This document shows positions 9,971 to 19,335 of a stretch of 48,646 bases of DNA, piece after piece. A program made the translations under genes and the position numbers. The DNA comes from Alphaproteobacteria bacterium HGW-Alphaproteobacteria-11 (GTDB taxonomy: Bacteria > Pseudomonadota > Alphaproteobacteria > Parvibaculales > Parvibaculaceae). Every line of letters starts with the position of its first letter. Within the stretch, counting starts at the first letter, position 1. Under the pieces are notes generated by a model. That model had not been told where the DNA came from and made no database searches. It worked only from the letters and a program-made list of their open reading frames with translations. Location of the stretch: the NCBI GenBank assembly GCA_002841195.1, contig PHEO01000003.1, positions 1 through 48,646 of the forward strand. The letters run 5' to 3'.

Positions 9971-9984
9971 TTACAAATCTGTAA
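9971..9984. promoter_or_regulatory. Perfect inverted repeat TTACA-N4-TGTAA upstream of degP
   Basis: The 14-nt sequence TTACAAATCTGTAA is a perfect 5-bp inverted repeat with a 4-bp centre. It lies in the AT-rich 142-bp gap between the ends of ccmH and degP, 111-124 nt upstream of the degP start. It is a candidate binding site, most simply for the OmpR-family regulator encoded two genes downstream. The base pattern is seen directly; the regulator assignment is inference. Confidence 0.45.
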
Positions 9985-10002
9985 GGCGAAAAGATGGCGG
10001 CC

Positions 10003-10482
10003 TTATTCGGCCTTTTCGGACATGTCCGGGCCGGCCAGAGCCGCCAGCCGCGCCTCTTCCTCTGCCGTGAGGCGCGCACCTGCACCACCGGCGCGTGCGC
10101 GGCGCAACGTCAGCAGGGCAATGCCGCCGCCGACGATCAGCACGAGGCCGGGCGCCAGCCAAAGCAGCCATGTCTCGGGCCTGAAAGGCGGAGTCATCAG
10201 CACGAAATCGCCATAGCGGGCGACGACGAAATCGAAGACTTCGGCGTCGCTGTCGCCGGCGCGGATGCGGTCGCGCACCACCATACGGAGATCGCGCGCC
10301 AGTTCCGCATCGGAATCGTCGATCGACTGGTTCTGACACACCATGCAGCGGAGTTCTTTGGAGATGGCGCGGGCGCGGGCTTCCGCGGCGGGGTCGTCGA
10401 GCATCTCGCTCGGGTCGAGTGCGGCGAAGCCCGGCACGGCGAGCGCCAGCAAAAACAGGAATGCCGCGAGGCCCGCTCGCAT
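10003..10482 (-). CDS. ccmH: Cytochrome c maturation protein CcmH (CycL)
   Basis: A 159-aa periplasmic, membrane-anchored thioredoxin-like reductant of apocytochrome c. A signal/anchor (MRAGLAAFLFLLALAVPGFA) is followed by the family motif ELRCMVCQNQSI with Cys46 and Cys49, then RYGDFVLMTPPF and a C-terminal transmembrane helix (LLWLAPGLVLIVGGGIALL) with a charged cytoplasmic tail. The frame is open to 10548, inside ccmF, but the ATG at 10482 has a GGAG site and starts the signal peptide. It is the last gene of the ccm run here and sits 4 nt after ccmF. It works with CcmF in haem ligation to c-type cytochromes. Confidence 0.95.
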   Translation of the reverse strand: MRAGLAAFLFLLALAVPGFAALDPSEMLDDPAAEARARAISKELRCMVCQNQSIDDSDAELARDLRMVVRDRIRAGDSDAEVFDFVVARYGDFVLMTPPFRPETWLLWLAPGLVLIVGGGIALLTLRRARAGGAGARLTAEEEARLAALAGPDMSEKAE

Positions 10483-10486
10483 CGCC

Positions 10487-12475
10487 CTACTCCGCCGCGG
10501 CGGGCCGGACGCCCGCATGGATTTTCGCGTTGACCGGGGCACCGACACGCAGGCGCCGGTCGGTCAGCGATATGGCGCCGCCGAGCGCCATGATCATGCC
10601 GCCGATCCAAATCCACGGCGCCAGCGCATTGCGGTAGGCGCGCACGACCCATTTGCCCTCGCCCGCCACGTCGCCGAGTACGACATAGATGTCGGAAAGC
10701 AGGTTTGTGTGGATGCCGGCTTCGGTTTTCTCCTGACGCTCGGCCGGGAAGCGGCGCTTCTCCGGCATCAGGCGGGCGACGAAGCGTTCGCCGCGATCGA
10801 TGCGGACGATGCCCGTCGTCGCCTCGAAATTCGGTCCGTCGCGCATGCCGACCGCTTCGAGCGTCAGCGTGTAACCGGCGAGTTCGGTGCTTTCGCCCGG
10901 CGCCAGCGCGACGATGGTTTCGGCGCGCCATGCGGTGACGCCGACGATGCCGGCAACCGCGATGCCGAGGCCGCCATGCGCCAGCGCCATGCCCCAGGCG
11001 GCGCGCGGCAGGCGGCGGGCACGACCGAGGCTCTCGGCCAAGGGTGCCGCAAAGAGTTTGGTCCGGTAGGCGATCTCCGACGCCGCGCCGGCAACGAGCC
11101 AGACGGCGAGCGCGATGCCGAGCGGCGCAAGCCAGGGCCCGTCCCACATGAAACCGTAAGCAACCAGCATCGCAACGAAAGCGAGACCGGCCGCGGCCAT
11201 CAATCGCTCGGCGGCCGCCTGAATGTCGGCGCGCTTCCAGCCGAGCAAGGGCCCGAAGGGCACCAGCACAAGCAGCACAATGAAGATCGGTGCGAAGGTG
11301 AGATTGAAGAAGGTCGGGCCAACGGTGATCTTCGGCCCGTCCAGCGCATCGAGCAGCAGCGGATAGAGCGTGCCGAAGAATACGGCGGCGGTTGCGGCGG
11401 CAAGCAGCAGGTTATTGACCAGCAATGCGCCTTCGCGGCTGACCGGTGCGAAAATGCCGTCCGTCTTCAAGAGCGGCGCGCGCCAGGCATAAAGCGCCAG
11501 CGAACCGCCGACGAAGAAAATCAGAATGCCGAGAATGAAAATACCGCGCTCGGGATCGACAGCGAAGGCATGGACCGATGTCAGCACGCCGGAGCGCACG
11601 AGGAACGTGCCGAGCAGCGACAACGAGAAGGCGATGATCGCGAGCAGCAGCGTCCAGCTCTTCAGCGCGCCGCGTTTTTCGGCGACGATGGCCGAGTGGA
11701 GCAACGCCGTGCCGACGATCCACGGCATCAGCGAAGCGTTCTCGACCGGGTCCCAGAACCAGAAGCCGCCCCAGCCGAGCGTGTAGTAGGCCCACCACGA
11801 ACCCATCGCGATGCCGATGGTGAGCGAGAGCCACGCAGCGAGCGCCCAGGGCCGCACCCAGCGCGCCCAGCTTGCATCGACGCGGCCTTCCAGCAACGCC
11901 GCGACGGCAAAGGAAAACGTCATCGAATAGCCGACATAGCCCGCATAGAGCCAGGGCGGGTGAAAGGCGAGCGCGCGGTCCTGGAGCAGCGGGTTGAGCC
12001 CTGTGCCCTCGAAGGGCGCGGGATCGAGCCGCACGAAAGGATTGGAGGTGAAGACGATGAAGAGCAGAAAAGCGACCGCGATCGAGGCCTGCACCGACAA
12101 TACGCGGGCGCGCAACGTCGCCGGGAGGTTGCCGCCGAACAGCGCCACCATTGCGCCGAACAGCGCGAGGATCAGCACCCAGAGAACCATCGAGCCTTCA
12201 TGGTTCCCCCAGACGCCGGAAATCTTGTAGATCAGCGGCTTTGCCGAATGCGAATTGTCGTAGGCGAGTTTCAGCGAGAAATCGGAAACGAGGAAGGCCC
12301 ATGTCAGGGCGGCGAATGCGAGCAGCACCAGCGCGAATTGCAGCAGCGCCGCAGGACCGGCAATGCTCATCAGCGTCGCGTCGCGGCGATGCGCGCCCAG
12401 CATCGGCGCCACCATCTGCGCGACGGCAACGGCAAGCGCCAGCACCAGCGCGAAATGACCAATCTCGATAATCAT
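10487..12475 (-). CDS. ccmF: Haem lyase CcmF (CycK)
   Basis: A 662-aa polytopic membrane protein of the haem-handling CcmF/CycK family. The tryptophan-rich WWD-type loop is present (WWAYYTLGWGGFWFWDPVEN). Other family stretches include GVWGNHEGSMVLWVLILALF near the N-terminus and PPWLYAGYVGYSMTF. CcmF takes haem from holo-CcmE and joins it to CxxCH of apocytochrome c. The gene begins 10 nt after ccmE and is followed 4 nt later by ccmH. Length agrees with other CcmF proteins (about 650 aa). The 790-aa plus-strand frame opposite it has no recognisable domain and is a shadow. Confidence 0.97.
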   Translation of the reverse strand: MIIEIGHFALVLALAVAVAQMVAPMLGAHRRDATLMSIAGPAALLQFALVLLAFAALTWAFLVSDFSLKLAYDNSHSAKPLIYKISGVWGNHEGSMVLWVLILALFGAMVALFGGNLPATLRARVLSVQASIAVAFLLFIVFTSNPFVRLDPAPFEGTGLNPLLQDRALAFHPPWLYAGYVGYSMTFSFAVAALLEGRVDASWARWVRPWALAAWLSLTIGIAMGSWWAYYTLGWGGFWFWDPVENASLMPWIVGTALLHSAIVAEKRGALKSWTLLLAIIAFSLSLLGTFLVRSGVLTSVHAFAVDPERGIFILGILIFFVGGSLALYAWRAPLLKTDGIFAPVSREGALLVNNLLLAAATAAVFFGTLYPLLLDALDGPKITVGPTFFNLTFAPIFIVLLVLVPFGPLLGWKRADIQAAAERLMAAAGLAFVAMLVAYGFMWDGPWLAPLGIALAVWLVAGAASEIAYRTKLFAAPLAESLGRARRLPRAAWGMALAHGGLGIAVAGIVGVTAWRAETIVALAPGESTELAGYTLTLEAVGMRDGPNFEATTGIVRIDRGERFVARLMPEKRRFPAERQEKTEAGIHTNLLSDIYVVLGDVAGEGKWVVRAYRNALAPWIWIGGMIMALGGAISLTDRRLRVGAPVNAKIHAGVRPAAAE

Positions 12476-12485
12476 GGATCGACAA

Positions 12486-12968
12486 TCATGGATAGGCGCC
12501 CTGCCCGTAGGTCTCGGCGTGCGACGCCTCGGCGCCTTCGCCCTGCCAGTTGCCGGTACGCTTCAGCGCGTCGACGACTTCGGACGGCATGTAGGTTTCG
12601 TCGTGCTTGGCAAGCACCGTGTCGGCGGCGAAGCTTCCGTCTTCCAGCAGCACGCCCTCGGCGACGACGCCCTGCCCCTCGCGGAACAGGTCCGGCAGGA
12701 TGCCGCGATAGGTAACCCGGATCGTCTCGACCATGTCGGTGACCGCGAAGCGCGCCGCGCCGTCGGCAAGCGTTTCGACCGAACCCGCTTCCACCAGACC
12801 GCCAAGACGGATGCGCTGGCCGGGCGCGACTTCGCGTTCGACGACGTCGCTCGGGCTGTGAAAGAAGACAATATTGTCGCGCATCGCATAAAGCACCAGC
12901 CCGACGGCGAGCGCCAGAATGGCAAGACCGATGGCGATGAAAGCGGCGCGGCGCTGCTTGCGCGTCAT
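12486..12968 (-). CDS. ccmE: Periplasmic haem chaperone CcmE (CycJ)
   Basis: A 160-aa protein with one N-terminal membrane anchor ([20 protein letters not shown]) after a basic MTRKQRR start, and an OB-fold periplasmic domain. The haem-binding motif HxxxY is visible as [10 protein letters not shown], with His122 as the residue that binds haem covalently in this family and Tyr126 as ligand. The typical RLGGLV and ITVTYRG-like ([18 protein letters not shown]) strands are present. It hands haem from the CcmABCD complex to CcmF, whose gene follows after 10 nt. Unlike the rhizobial order, ccmE is separated from ccmI by a carbohydrate-active-enzyme gene (13103-14035). Confidence 0.97.
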   Translation of the reverse strand: MTRKQRRAAFIAIGLAILALAVGLVLYAMRDNIVFFHSPSDVVEREVAPGQRIRLGGLVEAGSVETLADGAARFAVTDMVETIRVTYRGILPDLFREGQGVVAEGVLLEDGSFAADTVLAKHDETYMPSEVVDALKRTGNWQGEGAEASHAETYGQGAYP

Positions 12969-13102
12969 GACGTTTCCTGTTTCCCGGACGCACTGTTGTC
13001 GGCCGGCGCGGTGTGGACAAGCTGAGATATAGCGGGACGAAGATAGCCGATCAAACCGCTAAATGGTCGCGGTGAAAGAGATTTTCCTCGGAAAACGGCT
13101 AT

Positions 13103-14035
13103 TCAGAGCCCCAGTATCATTCGCGTTGCCGGGCCGGCAATGCCGTCGGCGATGAGCCCGTGTTCCTTCTGGAAAGACTTCAATGCGCCTTCGAGCCCGG
13201 CGTCGAACACGCCGTCGACATTGATCGCATAGCCGTCCTTTACCAGTGCCTCTTCCAGCGCGCGGACATCGGCGCCGGTCATGTGGGGCTGTGTCAGGCG
13301 CAGGTTGCGCGTGGCGGCATCGACGGCCGAGACCGGCACCGGCGGCCGGTAGTCGAAAACGGTCTGGTCGATGCGAACGCCGCGCACCGCGACCGGCAGC
13401 GCGAGTTGCCAGTTCCTTGCGCCGATCAACGCCTCGAAGGCATCCATCCGGTAGACGGTTTTGCCGAGCAGCGGGTTTGAATGCGTCGCCAGCCAGTTTC
13501 GGCGCTCCTTCACATAGGCGCCGATCCAGCCGCGCTCACCGGCTTTCGACGGCAGGCCGACTTTCGCCACGGTCCGGTCGCGCATCGCCGTCCACGATCC
13601 GTGGATCGTGCTGTCGTAAACGACCGCCAGCGAAAGCGCTTCGGCGAGACCGAGCTTCGACGCCGCCTCGGCGGAGGGGCGCCAGAAAACGCGGTCGAAA
13701 AAACTGTCCTGCGTTTCCTGCATCGCGGGGTCCGCGCCGGCGTCTTGCAGCAGGCCGCGAAATTTCATGTCGTTGTCAAGCCGAAGGTCGATGTCGGCGA
13801 GGCTTTGCAGATAAGGCTTCAGCGCCGCCGCATAGGCTGCGCCCGGCACCGCGCAATAGGCCTTGATCAGCAGATAGAGATTGCCGCTGCCAAGCGTCGT
13901 CTGCGCCATGCCATAGGTCAGATGTCCGCTGTCGCCGGCCAGCAGCGTCACGCGACCGTAGTCTCCGAGCGCGCGTCCCGTCTCGAAGATGTTGACGATG
14001 GCCTTGGCCGTCTGCCTCTGAATTTCGCTGAGCAT
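13103..14035 (-). CDS. GH46 chitosanase-like protein with C-terminal peptidoglycan-binding domain
   Basis: A 310-aa protein. The N-terminal 230 residues resemble glycoside hydrolase family 46: NIFETGRALGDYGRVTLLAG with a candidate acid Glu18 and, 17 residues later, Asp35 in AGDSGHLTYG. In characterised GH46 chitosanases the acid and base are 18 residues apart. The last 65 residues form a PG_binding_1 repeat (MTGADVRALEEALVKDGY ... GVFDAGLEGALKSFQKEHGL). No signal peptide is seen, so export would need another route. The ATG at 14035 is chosen because the upstream GTG overlaps its GGAGGGG ribosome site. It sits 56 nt after ccmI and 134 nt before ccmE, same strand, inside an otherwise conserved operon. 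The substrate may be a peptidoglycan-type glycan rather than chitosan; this is inference. Confidence 0.8.
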   Translation of the reverse strand: MLSEIQRQTAKAIVNIFETGRALGDYGRVTLLAGDSGHLTYGMAQTTLGSGNLYLLIKAYCAVPGAAYAAALKPYLQSLADIDLRLDNDMKFRGLLQDAGADPAMQETQDSFFDRVFWRPSAEAASKLGLAEALSLAVVYDSTIHGSWTAMRDRTVAKVGLPSKAGERGWIGAYVKERRNWLATHSNPLLGKTVYRMDAFEALIGARNWQLALPVAVRGVRIDQTVFDYRPPVPVSAVDAATRNLRLTQPHMTGADVRALEEALVKDGYAINVDGVFDAGLEGALKSFQKEHGLIADGIAGPATRMILGL

Positions 14036-14091
14036 GTTCCCCTCCCGCACGAGTCGGCGACCATGTTAGCCCGGCATGAACGGGGTGGGGA

Positions 14092-14958
14092 TTACTCTCC
14101 GGCGATTTCCGCCTCAACGGCGGCGATGCGCGCCTCGACCGCCGCCGTCCAGGCAGCGTCTTGGGGGGCTTTGGCCAGCAGCGCCTTCCAGCGGGCAAGC
14201 GCGGCGGCGCGGCGGCCTTCGTCATAGTCGGCAAGGCCGAGGAAATATTGCGCGCGCGGTTCGGCCTCGTCGAGGGCGACGGCTTTTTCGAAATCGGCCC
14301 TGGCGCCCGCCGTCACCCGGCCTTCGGCGGCCAGCACGCGCGCTTCGCCGCGCGCCGCCAGCCGTTCGGCCGTCGCGCCGTCGAGGATCATCGCCCGCGT
14401 CCAGGCGCCCGCCGCGTCGTCGTAACGGCCGAGCCGCAGATAGGTCGGTGCAATCAGCTCCCAACCTTGCAGATCGTCCGGTTGCGCTTTCAGTCGCCGT
14501 TCGATGCGAACGACCAGCGCTTCGACCGGCAAGGTGTCGGCCGGCGCCGCGAGCCGCGCCGCGATCGGCCGGTCCGGCAGGCCGGGCGATCCTTCCTGCA
14601 GGTAAACTACCAGCGCAAGCAGCGGCACGCCGAGCGCCAGCACCAGCGCCATGCCTTTGCGCCAGCGCGGGTCGGCCGCTTCGCCTTGACGCATTGCCTC
14701 TTGCCGCATCTCGTCGGCGGCCAGCAGTCGCCGCGAGACCTCGACACGCGCCGCGCCGGCTTCGGCCTCGCCGATCACGCCTCGATCGACGTCGCGGGCG
14801 ATTTCGGCAAGCTGGTCGCGATAAAGCGCCACCTCGCTCTCGCCTTGATCGGCAGGAGCGCCGCCGGTCGCCCGCAAAGGCCGGAGCAGCAGCGTCACGA
14901 CGAGGCCGGCCAGAAGCGCAAGCGCGACGAAGAGCGGAATGTCGCCGGAAAATGCCAA
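14092..14958 (-). CDS. ccmI: Cytochrome c maturation protein CcmI (CycH)
   Basis: A membrane-anchored TPR protein that presents apocytochrome c to the CcmF/H ligation complex. The N-terminal helix (IPLFVALALLAGLVVTLLL) is followed by a cytoplasmic leucine-zipper-like region (ALYRDQLAEIARDVDRGVIG), a second helix (GMALVLALGVPLLALVVYL) and tetratricopeptide-like helices (GWELIAPTYLRLGRYDDAAG; ARADFEKAVALDEAEPRAQY). No ATG lies close to the first helix; a TTG at 14958 with GAAAGG upstream is the most plausible start (288 aa), another TTG is 6 nt earlier. The open frame back to 15216 overlaps the divergent acylase gene and is not credible. First ccm gene of the operon. Confidence 0.88.
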   Translation of the reverse strand: MAFSGDIPLFVALALLAGLVVTLLLRPLRATGGAPADQGESEVALYRDQLAEIARDVDRGVIGEAEAGAARVEVSRRLLAADEMRQEAMRQGEAADPRWRKGMALVLALGVPLLALVVYLQEGSPGLPDRPIAARLAAPADTLPVEALVVRIERRLKAQPDDLQGWELIAPTYLRLGRYDDAAGAWTRAMILDGATAERLAARGEARVLAAEGRVTAGARADFEKAVALDEAEPRAQYFLGLADYDEGRRAAALARWKALLAKAPQDAAWTAAVEARIAAVEAEIAGE

Positions 14959-15112
14959 GGACAAGGCCTTTCGCGAGGGTCGGTTGCGGGACGCCCCTTG
15001 TATAGAGGCTCGTGGCCCTGGCGCAAAAGCGGCGCAGGGACGCAGGCCCGCTTTGCGGATCGGACCGCGGCGGCTAGGCTCCGGCGCAATTCGGAGAATC
15101 AGGAGGGCGCAC

Positions 15113-17272
15113 GTGCTGCGGATCGTCAAAACGGGGGGAATGGGGCTTGCCGGCCTCGCGCTTGCGGTGCTCGCCGTCATTCTGGTCAGGGGCGCCATCG
15201 AGGCCCCCGCACGCATCGACCCCGCGCCGTTGATCGAACGCGCGGCGGACTACGACGTACTCATCCGCCGCGACGAATGGGGCGTGCCGCATATTCTCGG
15301 GACGAGCGACGCCGATGCCGCTTTCGGCGTCGGCTTTGCCCATGCCGAGGATGATTATGCGACGATCGAGGAAGTCGCCATCGCGACGCGCGGCAAGCTC
15401 GCATCGGTGAAGGGCGAAAAGGCGGCGGTCGGCGACTATCTCGTTCATCTGATGCGGGTGTGGGAAACGGTCGAGGCGCGCTACGAAAGCGACCTCAGCG
15501 CGGAAGTGCGGCGCGTGATCGAGGCCTATGCGGACGGCGTCAACTACTATGCAGCCCTCAACCCGGACCGGGTGACGCCCGGTTTCCTGCCGCTCACAGG
15601 CAAGGACGTGGCCGCCGGCTTCATGTTCAAGACGCCGTTCTTCTATGGGCTCGATAAAACACTGATGGCGATTTTCGAAGGACGGATCGGCAAGGCGGGC
15701 GGCTTGTCCAAGGAGGGCGTCGATGCGTTCCTGCCGACGCAGACGCCGCTGCCGGTCGGCTCCAACGCCGTCGCGGTCAGCCCCGCGCGCTCGGCCGACG
15801 GCAAGACGCGGCTCCTCGTCAATTCGCACCAGCCCTTCACCGGTCCCGTCGCCTGGTGGGAGGCGGTGGTGCGCAGCGCCGAAGGCTGGCATGTGGCTGG
15901 TGGATTTTTCCCCGGCACGCCGTTCATGCTGCATGGACACAACCGGCATCTGGGCTGGGCCAACACGGTCAATGAGCCCGACCTCATCGACGTCTACGCC
16001 CTGACGATCAATCCCGACAATGAGGACCAGTATCTCCTCGACGGCGAATGGCGCGACTTCGAAAAGCAGGTGGCGAAAATTCGCGTCGATCTGTGGGGAC
16101 CGTTCTGGTGGACGGCGGCGCGCGATGTGCTGTTCTCGACGCACGGGCCGGTGCTGAAGACCGACGCGGGCGCCTTTGCGGTGCGCTATGCCGGCATGGG
16201 AGAGATCCGGCAGGTCGAACAATATTATGCGCTCAACAAGGCGACGCAGCTCGGCGAGTGGATCGAGGCGATGAAGCTGCAGACGCTGCCGAGCATCAAT
16301 TACATCTATGCCGACCGGCAGGGAAACATCGCCTATGTCTACAACGCGCAGTTTCCGGCGCGCGTCGAGGGACCCGACTGGTCAGGCGTCGTCGCGGGCG
16401 ACGATTCAAACCTGATCTGGCAAGGCTATTTGCCGTTCGAGGCGGTACCGAAACTGTTCAATCCCAATTCGGGCTTTCTCTACAACGCCAACAACACGCC
16501 CTTCCGCGCCACGGCGCCGCGCGACAATCTGCGGGCGGAGCAGTTCGCCTCGTCGATGGGCATTCAGACCGACATGACCAACCGGGCGATGCGCGCCGAG
16601 GAAACATGGGGCGCCGACCGGTCGATCACGGCCGAGGAATTCCGGACCTACAAATACGATCTGAAATACAGCGACGGCTCGGAAATGGCGCGGCTGATCG
16701 ACGAAGTGTTGCAGGTGGATGCCGATGGCGACGCCGACCTCGCCGAAGCGCAGAACATTCTGGCCGGTTGGGACCGCGTGACGAACCGGGAGAGCCGCGG
16801 CGCGGCGCTCGGCGTGTTGATGGCCGAGCCCGTGGTCCGCGCCGGACTGATGGGGCGCGATCCGCCCGCCGCGCTCGACACGCTGCGCGACGCCATCGCA
16901 ACGCTGAAAACCCATCATGGCCGCCTCGATCCGCTATGGGGCGACGTCAACCGGCTCCGGCGCGGCGATGTCGATCTTCCCGTCGATGGCGGGCCCGACA
17001 CGTTGCGCGCCATCTATGGCAGGCTCGAAGCGGACGGCACATTGACGGCGCGCGGCGGCGACACGCTGATCATGTTCGTGGAATGGGACCGGCAGGGACG
17101 GCTGACGTCGGAGAGCGTTCACCAGTTCGGTTCGGCGACGCTCGATGAGACGTCGCCGCATTATGCCGATCAGGCGCCGCTTTTCGCCGAGATGCGAACC
17201 AGGCCCGTGCGTTTTGAGGAGGAAGACCTCGAAGGTCACATCGCCGAGAGCTACAGGCCGGGCGAGCGGTGA
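15113..17272 (+). CDS. Penicillin acylase family Ntn-hydrolase
   Basis: A 719-aa protein of the penicillin G acylase/acyl-homoserine-lactone acylase family, which hydrolyse amide bonds and self-cleave. A near-perfect ribosome site AGGAGG lies 6 nt before the GTG at 15113, fixing the start. An N-terminal hydrophobic helix (MGLAGLALAVLAVILV) exports or anchors the protein. The alpha-chain motif VLIRRDEWGVPHILG is followed by the processing site: LPVGSNAVAVSP with candidate nucleophile Ser217. The beta chain has family signatures NSHQPF, GHNRHLGWANT and FNPNSGFLYNANNTP. The substrate (beta-lactam, N-acyl-homoserine lactone or N-acyl amino acid) cannot be told. It is divergent from ccmI and converges on the PAS kinase with 1 nt between stops. 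Confidence 0.92.
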   Translation: MLRIVKTGGMGLAGLALAVLAVILVRGAIEAPARIDPAPLIERAADYDVLIRRDEWGVPHILGTSDADAAFGVGFAHAEDDYATIEEVAIATRGKLASVKGEKAAVGDYLVHLMRVWETVEARYESDLSAEVRRVIEAYADGVNYYAALNPDRVTPGFLPLTGKDVAAGFMFKTPFFYGLDKTLMAIFEGRIGKAGGLSKEGVDAFLPTQTPLPVGSNAVAVSPARSADGKTRLLVNSHQPFTGPVAWWEAVVRSAEGWHVAGGFFPGTPFMLHGHNRHLGWANTVNEPDLIDVYALTINPDNEDQYLLDGEWRDFEKQVAKIRVDLWGPFWWTAARDVLFSTHGPVLKTDAGAFAVRYAGMGEIRQVEQYYALNKATQLGEWIEAMKLQTLPSINYIYADRQGNIAYVYNAQFPARVEGPDWSGVVAGDDSNLIWQGYLPFEAVPKLFNPNSGFLYNANNTPFRATAPRDNLRAEQFASSMGIQTDMTNRAMRAEETWGADRSITAEEFRTYKYDLKYSDGSEMARLIDEVLQVDADGDADLAEAQNILAGWDRVTNRESRGAALGVLMAEPVVRAGLMGRDPPAALDTLRDAIATLKTHHGRLDPLWGDVNRLRRGDVDLPVDGGPDTLRAIYGRLEADGTLTARGGDTLIMFVEWDRQGRLTSESVHQFGSATLDETSPHYADQAPLFAEMRTRPVRFEEEDLEGHIAESYRPGER

Positions 17273-17273
17273 A

Positions 17274-19103
17274 CTAAAGGATCGCGCTTTCCTTCGACGG
17301 CGTATCGCGGCCGACGATGCGCGACAGCGGCAGGTCGACATAGACCGTCGTGCCGGCCTCGACCTTGCTTTCGATGGTCAGCGTGCCGCCATGCAGTTCG
17401 GTCAGATGCTTGGCGAGCGGCAGGCCAAGCCCGGTGCCTTCATGGGTGCGCGACAACGAGCCGTCGACCTGGGTGAACGGCGTCAGCGCGCGCGGGATGT
17501 CGTGTTCGGCGATGCCGATGCCCTTGTCGATGACGGCGATGCGCAGGCTTTCGGCGCAAACCTGCGTCTCGATCCTCACCGTGCTTCCGTTGGGGCTGAA
17601 CTTCACGGCGTTCGACACGAGGTTGATCAGCACCTGCTTCAAGGCCCGTTCGTCGGCAACAAGGAAGAGCGGCGGCGACGGCAATTCGCACTCGATCGTG
17701 ATATTCGCTTGCTGGGCACGGTGACGCACGATGCGGGTTGCCGCCTGGACCAAGTGGTCGAGCTCGGTTTCGTCTTCATGCAGCTTGAAGTGACCCGCTT
17801 CGATTTTCGAGAGATCGAGAATGTCGTTGATCAGGCTCAGCAGGTGAACGCCGCTGTCGTGGATGTCCTCGGCATATTCGCGGTAACGCGGATTGCCGAC
17901 GGGGCCGAAGAGCTCGCGCTCCAGCGCTTCCGAAAATCCGATGATGGCGTTCAGCGGCGTCCGGAGTTCGTGGCTCATGTTGGCAAGGAATTCGGATTTC
18001 GAGCGGCTTGCCGCGGTCGCCTGATCGCGCGCCTCGCGCAGCGTCTCGGCTTCCTTGTGACGCGCGGTTACGTCCTGAATGCCGGTCAGCAGCGCCGCGC
18101 GGCCCTGGAACTGCACCGTTGCCGCCGAAACAAGCGCCCATATCGTCGAGCCGTCGCGCCGCGTCAGGCGGAACTCCACCGGCACGCCGGCGCGGCCGCT
18201 GACCAGCAGGCGCTCGAGACGGGCGTCGAGGTTTTCCTCGGTGAAGAAGGTTCGAACGTCAAACCCCGTGGCGTCCTCTTCCGAAATATCGAAAAGCTTC
18301 AGCGCCGCGATGTTGGCCTGCACCAGCTTGTAGTTGGCCGGGTCGACCAGCGAGATCGGCAGCGGCGCGGCATAGAAGAGGCTCTGGAAGCTTTCCTCGG
18401 TGGCGCGGACGGCCTGTTCGGCTTCGCGCCGCACCTCGACTTCGCGTTTCAGTTGCTCGTAAAGCTCCTGCTGACGGACAAGCGTCAGAAAGCCATTGCG
18501 GCGCAGCCGGTTCGCCGCGCGCACCATCTCGACACCGATCGCATTGACGACGACGAAAAGCGCCGCGATCTGTGCGAGCGCGGCCGGCGACACGTCGGCA
18601 AGCCAGGGGCAGATCGCGACGAAGGCGACGCTCAGCGCCAGCGAATTGGCGAGCGTCGCGCGCAGCGCCGTCGGCATACTGACATAGAAGGCAAAGATGA
18701 CGACAACCACGGCGAGCAGGCTGGCCGCGAAATCGGCTTGGCCGAGCACCAGCGAAACGGGCGCGACAATGGCGACCAGCACCTGCGTGGTCGTCGCGCA
18801 GCGCAGGAACTTCCGGTTGTCGTCATAGGATGTGAAACGCTTGAGGGCGATGAGGGCAACTGCGAGCGTTGCAAGCCGGCCCGCCGTCAGCGCCGCGAAG
18901 GCCCAGCCGAAACCGATCAGCAGAAAGTCGAAGACGGCCCAGCCGACAAAGATATAAATGGCGATCAGGACGGCGCGCAGCCGGGACCGCGTTTCGGCCC
19001 AGTTGGCGCGCGCGTAAGTCTCTTCCAGCGCCCGGTCGACGAATTCGCCGGTCCAGCGGAACGCGCGCTCGACCGACGGCCCGGCGGCGCCGGAATCGGG
19101 CAA
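17274..19103 (-). CDS. PAS-domain sensor histidine kinase, six-helix membrane sensor
   Basis: About 609 aa. Six hydrophobic helices at the N-terminus (starting near AVLIAIYIFVGWAVFDFLLI) are followed by a short coiled coil (LYEQLKREVEVRREAEQAVR), a PAS domain (SFQSLFYAAPLPISLVDPA ... LTRRDGSTIWALVS), a HisKA domain (SEFLANMSHELRTPLNAIIG) and an ATPase domain (VIDKGIGIAEHDI; GTGLGLPLAKHL). The frame is open to a TTG at 19211, but a TTG at 19103 has AGGAG five bases before it and is preferred; a GTG at 19136 is also possible. There is no regulator next to it, so it is an orphan kinase. It is divergent from the CoA transferase gene. Confidence 0.9.
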   Translation of the reverse strand: MPDSGAAGPSVERAFRWTGEFVDRALEETYARANWAETRSRLRAVLIAIYIFVGWAVFDFLLIGFGWAFAALTAGRLATLAVALIALKRFTSYDDNRKFLRCATTTQVLVAIVAPVSLVLGQADFAASLLAVVVVIFAFYVSMPTALRATLANSLALSVAFVAICPWLADVSPAALAQIAALFVVVNAIGVEMVRAANRLRRNGFLTLVRQQELYEQLKREVEVRREAEQAVRATEESFQSLFYAAPLPISLVDPANYKLVQANIAALKLFDISEEDATGFDVRTFFTEENLDARLERLLVSGRAGVPVEFRLTRRDGSTIWALVSAATVQFQGRAALLTGIQDVTARHKEAETLREARDQATAASRSKSEFLANMSHELRTPLNAIIGFSEALERELFGPVGNPRYREYAEDIHDSGVHLLSLINDILDLSKIEAGHFKLHEDETELDHLVQAATRIVRHRAQQANITIECELPSPPLFLVADERALKQVLINLVSNAVKFSPNGSTVRIETQVCAESLRIAVIDKGIGIAEHDIPRALTPFTQVDGSLSRTHEGTGLGLPLAKHLTELHGGTLTIESKVEAGTTVYVDLPLSRIVGRDTPSKESAIL

Positions 19104-19335
19104 AGCTTCTCCTGCCGTGTCCTCGGACCCCCTCACGCGGCTTCCCTTCCCACAAATGGCCCCGGTCGACGTGTCTCCCCACCCGTCGAGTGCCGGTACA
19201 GTACGGGTCAAAGCCTAAATAAAATGCAAAATTCGCCCGGACGGCCTTTCTCAAAACCGGCTCGCCGCCTATCGTTTCGGCACCTGTCCGGTGTACGAAA
19301 ACGAGACAGGACAAAGGATCAGGGAGAGAGACGGC

